A stretch of DNA of 64,000 nucleotides, from positions 2,170,001-2,234,000 of the forward strand of contig NZ_CP121687.1 in assembly GCF_038396635.1 (NCBI RefSeq). Direction: 5' to 3'. This DNA is from Defluviitalea saccharophila (lineage in GTDB: Bacteria > Bacillota > Clostridia > Lachnospirales > Defluviitaleaceae). Position numbers and translations under genes: made by a program. Position 1 is the stretch's first letter. Each line of letters opens with the position of its first letter. Below the pieces are notes generated by a model. It worked only from the letters and a program-made list of their open reading frames with translations, was not told the origin of the DNA and searched no databases. Shown piece by piece: positions 54,227 through 62,603 of this stretch.

Positions 54227-54232
54227 TGAAAG

Positions 54233-54715
54233 GTGGATATTTTTACAGCATCATTATGGGGAATAACAGGGGCTGCATTTATTGCATCCCTTGTTAAAGA
54301 TAAGCAGAAGACATTCAATTCTATAAAAATGGCAAGAGGTATGATGAAAAATATGATTGGAGAGATTGTAGGCATCTTGTTTCTTATAGGATTGATTCTG
54401 ACCTTCATACCGCCTGAAGTTATAAAGAATGTTTTGGGAGAATCCAATCTGTTCATTTCAACCGTTATTTCTGCCTTAGTAGGTAGTATTACATTGATTC
54501 CAGCCTTTGTAGCATTTCCTCTGGTAGGTTCTTTTGTAGATGCAGGTGCAAGTATTGTCCCTGCCGTTGCATTCTTAACTACTTTAACGATGGTTGGAAT
54601 AGTGACATTCCCATTAGAAAAACAAGAGTTTGGTTTGAAATTTGCTACTACCCGTAATGTTCTTAGTTTTGTATTTGCACTTATAATAGCGCTGACGATG
54701 GGAGTGATTATGTGA
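54233..54715 (+). CDS. Permease, DUF318/ArsP-like family, first half
   Basis: The 160-residue protein has about four or five transmembrane helices (IGEIVGILFLIGLILTFIPP, ISALVGSITLIPAFVAFPLV, IVPAVAFLTTLTMVGIVTFPL). GSITLIPAFVAFPLVGSFVDAGA recalls half of a DUF318 (YraQ/ArsP) permease. Start is GTG 54233. It ends 1 nt before the next gene, so the two proteins are surely made together. They are likely to form one transporter from two halves. Confidence 0.78.
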   Translation: MDIFTASLWGITGAAFIASLVKDKQKTFNSIKMARGMMKNMIGEIVGILFLIGLILTFIPPEVIKNVLGESNLFISTVISALVGSITLIPAFVAFPLVGSFVDAGASIVPAVAFLTTLTMVGIVTFPLEKQEFGLKFATTRNVLSFVFALIIALTMGVIM

Positions 54716-54716
54716 A

Positions 54717-55436
54717 ATGATTGAAATAATTAAAAAGAACAAACTGCTGGCAGCAGTATCTTTGGCATATATTTTTCTATTTATCGCAATGCCCGATAAG
54801 GCTTATTTATCTGTCAAAAACAGCATATATTATATTATAGAAATGCTTGAAATTATGCCTGTGATTTTTATACTTACATCAATTATTGAAGCATGGGTTC
54901 CTAAAGAAGTAATCATGAATGGATTTGGGGAGAAAGCAGGAATAAAGGGGGGTATATTCTCGTTCTTATTGGGCAGTTTTTCAGCAGGACCTATTTATGC
55001 GGCATTCCCAATTTGCAAAATGCTTTTAAAGAAAGGTGCCAGCATCGCAAATGTAGTCATCATATTAAGTGCATGGGCGGTAATAAAAGTACCCATGCTT
55101 GCCAATGAAGCAAAATTCTTAGGACCGAATTTTATGGGGCTAAGATGGATATTGACAGTAATATCCATACTGATAATGTCATATCTAATGACTGTATTTG
55201 TAAAAAAAGAAGATATTCCTGTTCAGGAAGAGCGTGACCTTGGCAAAGTAACTGGTATTAATATTAAAGAAAAATATTGTATTGGATGTGGACTGTGTGA
55301 AAAATTAATGCCTCATTATTTTAAGGTGGTGGATAAGAAAGCAAAATGGAAAGAGTCTAAACTTAATGAGACACAGATAAATGAATTGAAAGCGATAATA
55401 GATAAATGTCCTGTTAAGGCCATAGACTTAAAATGA
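54717..55436 (+). CDS. Permease second half fused to a ferredoxin domain
   Basis: Residues 1-165 hold about five transmembrane helices, with GSFSAGPIYAAFPICKMLLKKGA mirroring the first half. Residues 180-239 form a [4Fe-4S] ferredoxin-like domain: CIGCGLCEKLMPHYF near 187 and the distal CP in DKCPVKAIDL near 231. A ferredoxin fused to an ArsP-like permease half suggests electron delivery to the transported compound or to a partner enzyme. That role is inferred. It closes the cupin operon; no start-to-start gap remains with the preceding gene. Confidence 0.82.
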   Translation: MIEIIKKNKLLAAVSLAYIFLFIAMPDKAYLSVKNSIYYIIEMLEIMPVIFILTSIIEAWVPKEVIMNGFGEKAGIKGGIFSFLLGSFSAGPIYAAFPICKMLLKKGASIANVVIILSAWAVIKVPMLANEAKFLGPNFMGLRWILTVISILIMSYLMTVFVKKEDIPVQEERDLGKVTGINIKEKYCIGCGLCEKLMPHYFKVVDKKAKWKESKLNETQINELKAIIDKCPVKAIDLK

Positions 55437-55490
55437 TATTCTTACTGTATACCCAAAAAACTTGTGTCATGAATAAAAAGTATTGTTAAG

Positions 55491-55613
55491 AATCATGGTG
55501 AAAATAGGGTAGAAACCTTATGGGAGCCATGATTTTTGTTTAGCATGAGTAGTTTTAAGGAGAGATGGGATAAGGGTATGAGGGGGAGTTTTGACATGTT
55601 TTTTTTGGTTACA
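55491..55613 (+). mobile_element. Partial end block, class B-like (copy 5)
   Basis: A terminator hairpin (AATCATGG/CCATGATT, tail TTTTTGTTT, 55491-55541) resembles that at 48898, sharing a GGTAGAAACCTTAT-type loop. GATGGGATAAGGGTATGAGGGGG and TTTTGACATG follow as at 48980-49020, ending in ACA at 55611-55613. No AATAAAGT array follows. It may be the outer end of an element that starts at 49101. The stretch 55614-55762 shows nothing else. Confidence 0.45.
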
Positions 55614-55762
55614 TCAGAGCATATATGTTATATTTATATTAAGATATTTAGATAAATAAAAATTAATGCTTAATGATAATAGAATATTGTTTTACTATTG
55701 CAGAATATAGAGAAATGATAAAATAGAAGTGCATAAATACATGTAAAAGGAGCCGTGAGAGT

Positions 55763-56317
55763 ATGAAAATTCTTCAGTTGAAAATAACATTAAAAGACGT
55801 AAAGCCTCCTGTCTGGAGAAGGGTATTGGTTAGAGACGATATTACGTTTTATAAACTCCACAGGATAATCCAGCATGCGATGGGATGGTTTGAATCCCAC
55901 CTTTATGAGTTTAGGCTGGGAGAAATGATTATTGGGGAAAAAGATGATGACTGGGACTTTTACGACAGATATGAAGTTAAAAGTGCAAAAAGAATAAAGT
56001 TAAGCAGCATGAACTTTGCACCAAAGGATAAATTCAGATATGTTTACGATTTTGGTGATAATTGGAGACATGACATTGTTGTTGAGAAGGTGCTTGACCC
56101 GGAAGAAGGCGTTAAATATCCAGTATGTATCGGTGGTAAAAGAAACTGTCCTCCTGAAGATGTAGGGGGACCGTGGGGATATGAAGATTTCCTTGAAGCA
56201 ATCCAAGACCCGCAGCATCCAGAGCATGAATCCATGCTTGAATGGGTGGGGGGTTTTTTCGACCCTGAAGAATTCAGCATAGATAAAGTCAATGATATGT
56301 TGAAGATGATAAAGTAA
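55763..56317 (+). CDS. Plasmid pRiA4b ORF-3 family protein
   Basis: The 184-residue protein matches the pRiA4b ORF-3-like family throughout: LKDVKPPVWRRVLVRDDITFYKLHRIIQHAMGW (in two parts), YVYDFGDNWRHDIVVEKVL, and CIGGKRNCPPEDVGGPWGYE-DFL. The family is common on plasmids and mobile DNA, and its function is unknown. AAAGGAGCCG precedes ATG 55763. It is intact and of normal length. Confidence 0.9.
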   Translation: MKILQLKITLKDVKPPVWRRVLVRDDITFYKLHRIIQHAMGWFESHLYEFRLGEMIIGEKDDDWDFYDRYEVKSAKRIKLSSMNFAPKDKFRYVYDFGDNWRHDIVVEKVLDPEEGVKYPVCIGGKRNCPPEDVGGPWGYEDFLEAIQDPQHPEHESMLEWVGGFFDPEEFSIDKVNDMLKMIK

Positions 56318-56383
56318 AAGCATATATATTTTATCGGACTTTGTATGGAGGAGATAAGGTGATAAAAGAGGGGGAAAAATAAT

Positions 56384-56935
56384 ATGTCAGACAACATTAA
56401 TAAAGTAGTTGTTATTTATAAATCAAAATATGGCAGCGCACAACGCTATGCACAGTGGATTGCAGATGAAGTCAAGGCGGATTTATTTGAAAGGTCTAAA
56501 ATTACACTAAATGACATACTCAAATATGATACAATTGTTTATGGCGGTTCACTGTATGCTGCTGGTATTTTGGGTATCTCGCTCATAAAAAAGAACTTTG
56601 ACAAATTAAAAGATAAAAAAGTGATAGTGTTTTCTGTAGGTGCGTCTCCTGCACATCCTGAAGCAATAAACGATATTATAAACAATAATTTTACCGAAGA
56701 AATGAAGGGGAAAGTGCATTTCTTCCACTTGCGGGGTGGCTTCAATTATAAGAAGTTAAATCCAATTGATAAGATTTTAATGTATCTTTTAAAGAAGAAA
56801 ATTGAGCATAAAAAACCTGATGAACTTACTGACGATGAAAAAGGAATGCTTGCATGCTATAAACATCCTGCTGACTGGACAAATAAAAAATCAATAAATC
56901 CGATTATTGAATCAATAAAAAGCAGAATTAAATAA
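56384..56935 (+). CDS. Flavodoxin-domain protein
   Basis: The 183-residue protein has the FMN phosphate-binding loop IYKSKYGSAQRYAQWIADEV near residue 12 and the second loop YGGSLYAAGILGISL. It corresponds to the HemG/Flavodoxin_5 type, a flavodoxin fold with a long insertion. In Clostridia these proteins are probable electron carriers. GAGGGGG precedes ATG 56384. The next gene encodes an Fe-S protein, which strengthens the redox context. Confidence 0.85.
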   Translation: MSDNINKVVVIYKSKYGSAQRYAQWIADEVKADLFERSKITLNDILKYDTIVYGGSLYAAGILGISLIKKNFDKLKDKKVIVFSVGASPAHPEAINDIINNNFTEEMKGKVHFFHLRGGFNYKKLNPIDKILMYLLKKKIEHKKPDELTDDEKGMLACYKHPADWTNKKSINPIIESIKSRIK

Positions 56936-56999
56936 CAGTTATATACAACAGAAATGAGAATTATAATAAAAATTGGTATAATAGAGAGGTAATGATAAA

Positions 57000-57491
57000 A
57001 TGATAAATGAAAAAATAAATAACTGCTGTTGCTGTAAGGGAAAAGAGTCACTTAATAAAATAGAAAATGACAATACATGTCCTGTGTGTAAAGCATCAGG
57101 AGTAAAAGTAAAAAATATTACAGTCAGGCATTTGGTAGTTGATACCCTTGCAGAATTTGTCGGAGATATGGATTATTATATATGCATGAATGAAGAATGT
57201 AATATTGTTTATTATAATCCAGAATCAGGCGTTAAGTTTGAAAAGCAGCAAGTGAAAGTGCCTATATGGTTTAAAAAAGATGCCAATCCTAAATACGCCT
57301 GTTACTGCAGCAAGGTTACAGAGGAACAGGTAATAGATGCTGTAATAAAACATGGTGCAAAAACAATTAAGGATATTATAGAAATTACAGGAGCGATGAA
57401 AAACAGCCAATGTCAAAAAAATAACCCCTTAGGGAAATGCTGTCACAAAATAATTCAGGAGGCTATAGATAAGGGGTTATCCATGAAATAA
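57000..57491 (+). CDS. CopZ-type iron-sulfur / zinc-binding protein
   Basis: The 163-residue protein combines a zinc-binding N-terminal part (CPVCKASGVKVKNITVRHL, DYYICMNEECNIVYYN, VKVPIWFKKDANPKYACYC) with a BFD-like [2Fe-2S] domain (CYCSKVTEEQVIDAV, ITGAMKNSQCQKNNPLGKCC). This is the CopZ N-terminal and BFD architecture without the heavy-metal-associated domain. Such proteins are linked to metal handling and electron transfer. GAGAGG precedes ATG 57000. Confidence 0.86.
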   Translation: MINEKINNCCCCKGKESLNKIENDNTCPVCKASGVKVKNITVRHLVVDTLAEFVGDMDYYICMNEECNIVYYNPESGVKFEKQQVKVPIWFKKDANPKYACYCSKVTEEQVIDAVIKHGAKTIKDIIEITGAMKNSQCQKNNPLGKCCHKIIQEAIDKGLSMK

Positions 57492-57550
57492 GATGCAATT
57501 CCGTTTTGTACTATATTTTAATACTATATACCGTAAATCGGGGGATTATC

Positions 57551-58156
57551 ATGTTTGAATACATAAAATTGCAAAGAACAATGTGTTTTGGGACTTGTCC
57601 TGTCTATAGTGTTATGGTAGATAATGAGGGTAATGTAAATTATAGTGGAGAAATGTTTGTATATAAGAGCGGAGAGCATCATTGGCAGATACCAATGAAA
57701 AAAGTAGAACAATTAAATGGCTTGATTGAGGATTTTGGGTTTAAGTCTTTTATATATGAACCAGGGAATGAGTTCATTACCGACCAGTCTTCTTGTATTA
57801 CCACAATAAAATATTTAGATGGAGAAAGTAAAGAAATTAATCACTATTACGGACATGTTTTGATAGATGATAGCCTGACAGCATTTGAAAATAAGATAGA
57901 GAGAATAATAGGCACTAAAAAATATGTAAATCCAAAATTGTACATATACCTAGTTGAAGAAAAAATTTCAGAGTCATCAATCAGATACATGGTTATTTCT
58001 GCTTCGGAAAAAGAAGCAATATCTTTAGCGGAAAAGGAATGTACTAGACAAGAAGCATTAAAATGGAAAGCCATGAAGATTGGTGTTGCTATAGATGATT
58101 ATTATGAACCGTTAATACTTATGAGAGATTTTAAAGTACGTAATGGGAATTTATAG
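57551..58156 (+). CDS. DUF6438 domain-containing protein (copy 3)
   Basis: This 201-residue protein differs from copy 1 (41353-41958) at six positions by eye: T/M, K/Q, P/S, S/L, T/S and V/A. It has no 118-residue partner gene upstream; instead a CopZ-like gene lies there. About 120 nt of the 3' flank are shared with copy 1 and end exactly where the IS256-family element begins (58281). Start ATG 57551 follows CGGGGGA. Confidence 0.82.
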   Translation: MFEYIKLQRTMCFGTCPVYSVMVDNEGNVNYSGEMFVYKSGEHHWQIPMKKVEQLNGLIEDFGFKSFIYEPGNEFITDQSSCITTIKYLDGESKEINHYYGHVLIDDSLTAFENKIERIIGTKKYVNPKLYIYLVEEKISESSIRYMVISASEKEAISLAEKECTRQEALKWKAMKIGVAIDDYYEPLILMRDFKVRNGNL

Positions 58157-58280
58157 GCAGATATGAAAATTAGGAGAAAAATATGTTATAATATAAAGAG
58201 GCATATAAAAGCCAAAGTGCGCCAACACATTGACTTTAGGAATGTTTTTAACTAAATAGGGCTATTAGGATTGTTTAAAA

Positions 58281-59818
58281 GAGTCTGTAATAAATTTTAT
58301 GTTTTTTGAACAAACAATCTCTTTCTTGGCAAGAATTAAAATAAAAGCCAAGGAGGAGATTTTTTATGAGTGCTATTCCTAAAGAAGTTTTGAAGGAAAT
58401 TATTAAAGAGAATCATTTTGAAAATGTCGGTGAAATTTATTCTTATCTTAAGGATGCATTTAAGGATTTAATTCAAGAAATGTTGGAGGCTGAGCTGGAT
58501 GTGTCTCTTGGTTATTCTAAAAATGATTCTGCCAATAAAAATACGGACAATATTCGCAATGGACATACCAAGAAAACTGTAAAAAGTCAGTTTGGTACTT
58601 TTGAATTAGATATTCCAAAAGATCGTAAAGGAGAACATGTACCTCAAATCGTCCCTAAGTACAAAAGAGACATTTCAGGCATTGAGGAAAAGGTTATATC
58701 CCTCTATGCCAGAGGTATGACAACAAGAGATATTCATGATCAAATAAAGGATTTATACGGTATTGAAGTATCTGCTGATATGGTGAGCAAAATAACAGAA
58801 CGAATAGTTCCTGAAATTAAAGAATGGCAGAACAGACCTTTAGAATCGATTTACCCCTTTGTATTTATGGATGCCATACATTATAAAATAAGAGAAGATG
58901 GACATATCCTTAATCGAGCAGCTTATGTCGTACTGGGAGTAAATATAGAAGGAAATAAAGATATCCTGGGCATATGGATTGGAGAAAATGAATCTTCAAA
59001 ATTCTGGCTTGGAGTATTAAATGAATTAAAAAATAGAGGCGTAGAAGATATTCTTATGTTTTGCGTAGACGGACTAACCGGTCTAAAGGAAGCTATTCAA
59101 GCTGCCTATCCAAAGTCAGAAATTCAAAGATGTATTATCCATCAGTTAAGGAATTCATTTAAATATGTTTCGTATAAGGACTTAAAAGCTTTCTCAAAAG
59201 ATTTTAAAGAAGTATATAGAGCTGTTAATGAAGAAGTTGCTCTGGAAGAATTGTACAAATTAAAAGACAAATGGGGAGAACAGTATCCCTATGCTATTCG
59301 TAGCTGGGAAAACAACTGGGATGTACTAAGTCCATTCTTTAAATATCCTGCGGAAGTACGAAAAATAATCTATACTACAAATATTATAGAAGGGGTACAC
59401 CGCCAGTTTAGAAAAGTAACAAAAGCAAAATCAGTATTTCCTTCTGACTCGTCTCTGGAAAAGATGCTTTATTTAGCGGCTATGAATGTAATGAAAAAAT
59501 GGACAATGAGGTATAGAAACTGGGATCAGGTACTGAGTCAATTAGCCATCATGTATGAAGGCCGAATAGATAAATACCTTCTATAGATATAAAAGTTTAA
59601 TTATTGGACAATTCTCTTTTGCCAAAAGTCATAATTCATGGAACATGCTAAAGAATACAATTTCCCTTATAAATAATTATTGCCAAAATTAATCCTATTC
59701 ATGCATATGATAAGATGATTTTGGCAATATTAAGAGCATAAAGCATATAAATTTAAATTTAATTCTTGCTTGAGTTTGAGTTGATGAGTCTTAAAAACAG
59801 AAAATTATTTACACTCTC
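58281..59818 (+). mobile_element. IS256-family insertion sequence
   Basis: Imperfect terminal inverted repeats bound the element: GAGTCTGTAATAAATTTTAT at 58281 and, read on the minus strand from 59818, GAGAGTGTAAATAATTTTCT; 23 of the first 31 positions agree. The only gene is the transposase. The 200 nt between its stop and the right end contain a hairpin (ATTGCCAAAAT at 59679, ATTTTGGCAAT at 59718). The flanks do not show an 8-9-bp target duplication (GTTTAAAA before, ACCCAAGT after), so one side has been rearranged. Confidence 0.8.
58366..59586 (+). CDS. IS256-family (Mutator) transposase
   Basis: The 406-residue protein begins with a helix-rich DNA-binding part (ELDVSLGYSK is typical) and has the catalytic DDE triad in FVFMDAIHYKIRE near residue 167, MFCVDGLTGLKEAI near 234 and TTNIIEGVHRQFRK near 341. 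CIIHQLRNSFKYV is a family signature. It looks full length with no frameshift, so the transposase may be active. AAGGAGG precedes ATG 58366. Confidence 0.95.
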   Translation: MSAIPKEVLKEIIKENHFENVGEIYSYLKDAFKDLIQEMLEAELDVSLGYSKNDSANKNTDNIRNGHTKKTVKSQFGTFELDIPKDRKGEHVPQIVPKYKRDISGIEEKVISLYARGMTTRDIHDQIKDLYGIEVSADMVSKITERIVPEIKEWQNRPLESIYPFVFMDAIHYKIREDGHILNRAAYVVLGVNIEGNKDILGIWIGENESSKFWLGVLNELKNRGVEDILMFCVDGLTGLKEAIQAAYPKSEIQRCIIHQLRNSFKYVSYKDLKAFSKDFKEVYRAVNEEVALEELYKLKDKWGEQYPYAIRSWENNWDVLSPFFKYPAEVRKIIYTTNIIEGVHRQFRKVTKAKSVFPSDSSLEKMLYLAAMNVMKKWTMRYRNWDQVLSQLAIMYEGRIDKYLL

Positions 59819-59826
59819 ACCCAAGT

Positions 59827-60285
59827 TTAATAACTATTTTCATCAAATTGTTCTTCTGAAATAACTCGTATTCCGTTTCTTCTTAGTAAAGCAGAAGTAA
59901 CACCTTGTCCAGCAATTTTCTTGCCCATAAATTCACCGTTATAAATCATCGAACTGCCGCAGGATGGGCTATATTCTTTTAAGACAACGAGGGTTGCATT
60001 TATTTCTTTAGCTTTTTCTAATGTAGCGTAAGCTCCTTTTATGTAAAACTCGGTTACATCTTTCCCTGATTTGTCAATTACTTTAGCTCTGCCATCAAGA
60101 ACATCGTCTCCGCCTCCACCTATAATTTCAGCAGGTTCTCTTGGTGTTGAAAGCCCACCAACTAATTCAGGGCAGACAGTTACAGCTTTATTCTGTTTTA
60201 CCAATTGATATATTTTATTATTTAAACTATGTGTGCCGTTATACCTTACTTCTAATCCTGCTAGACAAGAACTTACTAAAATCAT
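59827..60285 (-). CDS. DUF523 family protein
   Basis: The 152-residue protein has the DUF523 pattern MILVSSCLAGLEVRYNG, VCPELVGGLSTPREPAEI and LKEYSPSCGSSMIYNG. Conserved cysteines suggest metal or Fe-S binding; no activity is established. On the minus strand GAGGTGA precedes ATG at 60285, while a GTG nine bases upstream overlaps that site. Its stop is 9 nt from the right end of the IS256 element. Confidence 0.9.
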   Translation of the reverse strand: MILVSSCLAGLEVRYNGTHSLNNKIYQLVKQNKAVTVCPELVGGLSTPREPAEIIGGGGDDVLDGRAKVIDKSGKDVTEFYIKGAYATLEKAKEINATLVVLKEYSPSCGSSMIYNGEFMGKKIAGQGVTSALLRRNGIRVISEEQFDENSY

Positions 60286-60462
60286 AAAATTCACCTCGTT
60301 AATATAAATCTACTAATCAAACAGATTATAAGATTTATTTATTTTCGTCTAATTAACTTTTTATATCTTATATAAAGATTATGTCTGCTCATACGATACA
60401 TATTAACAAATGAAATACCCCTTATCAAGTAGTATATTTGAACAGTGGTGTTATTATATAAG

Positions 60463-60585
60463 TGTGGACACGAAAAGTTTAACACAATACAATTATTCAA
60501 AGAAAGGAGTGTTAAACAATTCTCAAAATGGTAATATTTATTCAGACGAGCTCAAATAACAGATAGTTGATCTGTACAAGGTACT
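60463..60585 (+). pseudogene. IS3/IS150-like orfA 5' remnant
   Basis: TGTGGACACGAAAAGTTT at 60463 looks like the outer end of an IS3-type element. AAAGGA and GTG 60509 then start a frame NSQNGNIYSDELK-stop-QIVDLYKV, which resembles the N-terminus of an IS3-family orfA except for TAA at 60557-60559. Nothing further of the element remains before the next gene. Confidence 0.5.
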
Positions 60586-60617
60586 TCAATTTTTTATCTA
60601 TAGAAAGGATGCTACTT

Positions 60618-61139
60618 ATGAAAGTAGAAGTTGTAGAATATAACCGAGAATGGCCCGTTCTATTTATGGAAGAAGCCGAGGAAATTAAGCGTATTCTTGG
60701 TGAGGAGTTAATTGACATTTATCATATAGGAAGTACCGCTGTTGAAAATCTAAGGGCTAAACCTATTATTGATATTATGCCGGTGGTAAGGGATATTACC
60801 AAAATTGACGCGTATAATAAAGAATTTGAAGCTTTGGGTTATGAGCCAAAAGGTGAATTGGGCATAACTGGAAGAAGATTTTTTAGAAAAGGATCAGAAG
60901 TCAGGACCCATCATATTCATATATTTGAGAAAAGTAATTCCAAGGAGATAAGAAGGCATTTAGCGGTAAGAGATTATTTAAGGGCACATCCTAATGAAGT
61001 CCTTGAGTATGGACAATTAGAAAGTAAATTAGCGGTATTATATCCCGCGGATATTGAGGCTTACTGTGATGGGAAAGATGCCTTTGTTAAAGAACTAGAA
61101 AGAAAAGCATTAAATTGGTATGAAGAACTTAATCAATAG
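60618..61139 (+). CDS. GrpB family protein (UPF0157)
   Basis: The 173-residue protein matches GrpB/UPF0157: VVEYNREWPVLFMEEAEEIK, DIYHIGSTAVENLRAKPIID-IMPVV and THHIHIFEKSNSKEIRRHLA. The fold is nucleotidyltransferase-like. Dephospho-CoA kinase fusions are known in the family, but the single-domain form has no established role. AAAGGA precedes ATG 60618. Confidence 0.9.
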   Translation: MKVEVVEYNREWPVLFMEEAEEIKRILGEELIDIYHIGSTAVENLRAKPIIDIMPVVRDITKIDAYNKEFEALGYEPKGELGITGRRFFRKGSEVRTHHIHIFEKSNSKEIRRHLAVRDYLRAHPNEVLEYGQLESKLAVLYPADIEAYCDGKDAFVKELERKALNWYEELNQ

Positions 61140-61163
61140 AAGATAGAAACTTCTTAAAAACAG

Positions 61164-61240
61164 AATAAAATCGATGTATATTCCAAAATCCCGTAGTAGG
61201 TGAAAGAGAAATCTTCATTTGCTGCGGGATTTGCTTTTTG
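61164..61240 (+). repeat. Degenerate Tn7-like end-block fragment (copy 3)
   Basis: A decayed unit (AATAAAAT at 61164) is followed by the ATTCC-AAAATCCCGTAG hairpin, whose partner CTGCGGGATTT and a CTTTTT tail end near 61239. The same block opens copies A1 and A2. Further on, GGTTAAGG-GAGAAGGCATAAGG and CAAGGGAAATGAGG recall sequence near 39760-39780 and 40141. The rest of 61241-61480 has no gene. Confidence 0.6.
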
Positions 61241-61480
61241 ATTGAAGTTAAGGTTAAGGGGAGAAGGCATAAGGGAGATATTAAACGGCGGGCATTTTGA
61301 ATGTTAAAGGTTTTAATCGCACTTTTGATATAAGAATAGCGTACATAAACTTCAAGGGAAATGAGGGATAGAAAAGTAGATGTTCTTATAGGTTATGATG
61401 TAAAATAAAGGTATGCGATACACATTTATGGAATATTGAGAAGTAGAGATTATTTATACAATGGAAAGGATGACTTATTT

Positions 61481-61816
61481 ATGAAGAAATTATGTTTGTT
61501 GTTATGTATTATTTTGCTGATGCCTTCTTTTTCTTCCTGCACTGCTAAGGAGTATGAAAACTTCCACGAACTTAATAGCGGCTCAAAGTTACAGCGGGGG
61601 AGTATAGTCTATTCTTTTTATAGTGCGTTGCCAAAAGAGTACCTTAGAGGCAAGCAAATAGGAATCGTGGGTAGGGATAAAAAGCATAAAGTGTTTGAGG
61701 TCAATGGTTTTTCATCCGATGAATGGATTATAGAATATTACGATGTCATCATGTCAGTTTATAATTTATACAAAGCAGATACAGTAACCGAAATTCCTGA
61801 TGAGTTGAAACAATAG
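61481..61816 (+). CDS. Small lipoprotein-like hypothetical protein
   Basis: This 111-residue protein has a signal peptide (MKKLCLLLCIILLMPSFSSC) with a possible lipobox FSSC, Cys at residue 20. The mature part is soluble and contains LQRGSIVYSFYSALPKEYLRG and IGIVGRDKKHKVFEV. ATG 61481 follows AAAGGA; an earlier in-frame start at 61436 would bury the signal peptide. No family was recognised. Confidence 0.68.
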   Translation: MKKLCLLLCIILLMPSFSSCTAKEYENFHELNSGSKLQRGSIVYSFYSALPKEYLRGKQIGIVGRDKKHKVFEVNGFSSDEWIIEYYDVIMSVYNLYKADTVTEIPDELKQ

Positions 61817-61928
61817 AACCATTTCACAACCAATTGTTTTAAAAAATGTTAGCAATAATATCATATCCTATTTATTGAAGAGAATAGGATATGATATTAT
61901 TTTATCAAACAAAGGAAGGAGTGTTTCC

Positions 61929-62603
61929 ATGCTTGAGGTCAATAACTTATCTAAAAGTTATTCTAATACCCCTATTTTGAAAAACGTAAGTTTGACTTTA
62001 AATAGTAATCGTATTCATTTTATCATGGGCAGAAATGGAAGTGGAAAAACGACTTTCATTAAATGTCTATTGGGACTTGAACATTATGAGGGAACGATCA
62101 CATATGGCGGAAAAGTATTGGAGGATGTGCGGAAGGGTATTTTCGCTATATTTGACGACATTCCCCTTTACAATGATTTAAATGGCTTTCAAAATATCAG
62201 ATTAATGTTATCTGATAAAAAATTTTTTGATAAAAATTATATTGCAGAACTTGGCTTATTATCAGACAAGAAGCTGAAAGAGAATATAAAAAATTATTCC
62301 CTAGGGGAACGCAAAAAGCTGGCATTGATTGCGGCCATACTTAATAACCCTAAATATCTCATTATAGATGAAATTTCAAACGGACTGGATATTGAAACCC
62401 TTGAAACCCTTCGAGAAAAATTGAATGTTTTAAGGCAGAATTCCTTAATACTTGCTACAGGTCATCATTTTGAATTTTATGAAAGCATCATTGATGAATT
62501 ATTGGTTCTTAATGCTGGAACATTAACCTATATTTCAGATTATAGAAAAGGCGGTGACAAACTATATGAAATCTATAAACAATATATTGCAAGTGGCAAA
62601 TAA
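61929..62603 (+). CDS. ABC transporter ATP-binding protein
   Basis: The 224-residue protein is a short ATP-binding subunit: Walker A MGRNGSGKTTFIKCLLG near residue 34, signature NYSLGERKKLALIAA near 123, Walker B YLIIDEISNGLD near 142 and the H-loop LATGHHFEF. The signature has LGERKK instead of LSGGQ-type residues. ATG 61929 follows AAGGAAGGAG. The permease gene overlaps its end by 38 nt, so the two form one exporter. Confidence 0.92.
   Translation: MLEVNNLSKSYSNTPILKNVSLTLNSNRIHFIMGRNGSGKTTFIKCLLGLEHYEGTITYGGKVLEDVRKGIFAIFDDIPLYNDLNGFQNIRLMLSDKKFFDKNYIAELGLLSDKKLKENIKNYSLGERKKLALIAAILNNPKYLIIDEISNGLDIETLETLREKLNVLRQNSLILATGHHFEFYESIIDELLVLNAGTLTYISDYRKGGDKLYEIYKQYIASGK

Noticed and set aside
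61422..61429. ACA-TTTAT as the far end with the duplication of the glmS-proximal TTTAT
   Set aside because: The five bases match, but no inverted ACTTTATT site precedes the ACA; a chance match is likely in such AT-rich DNA.
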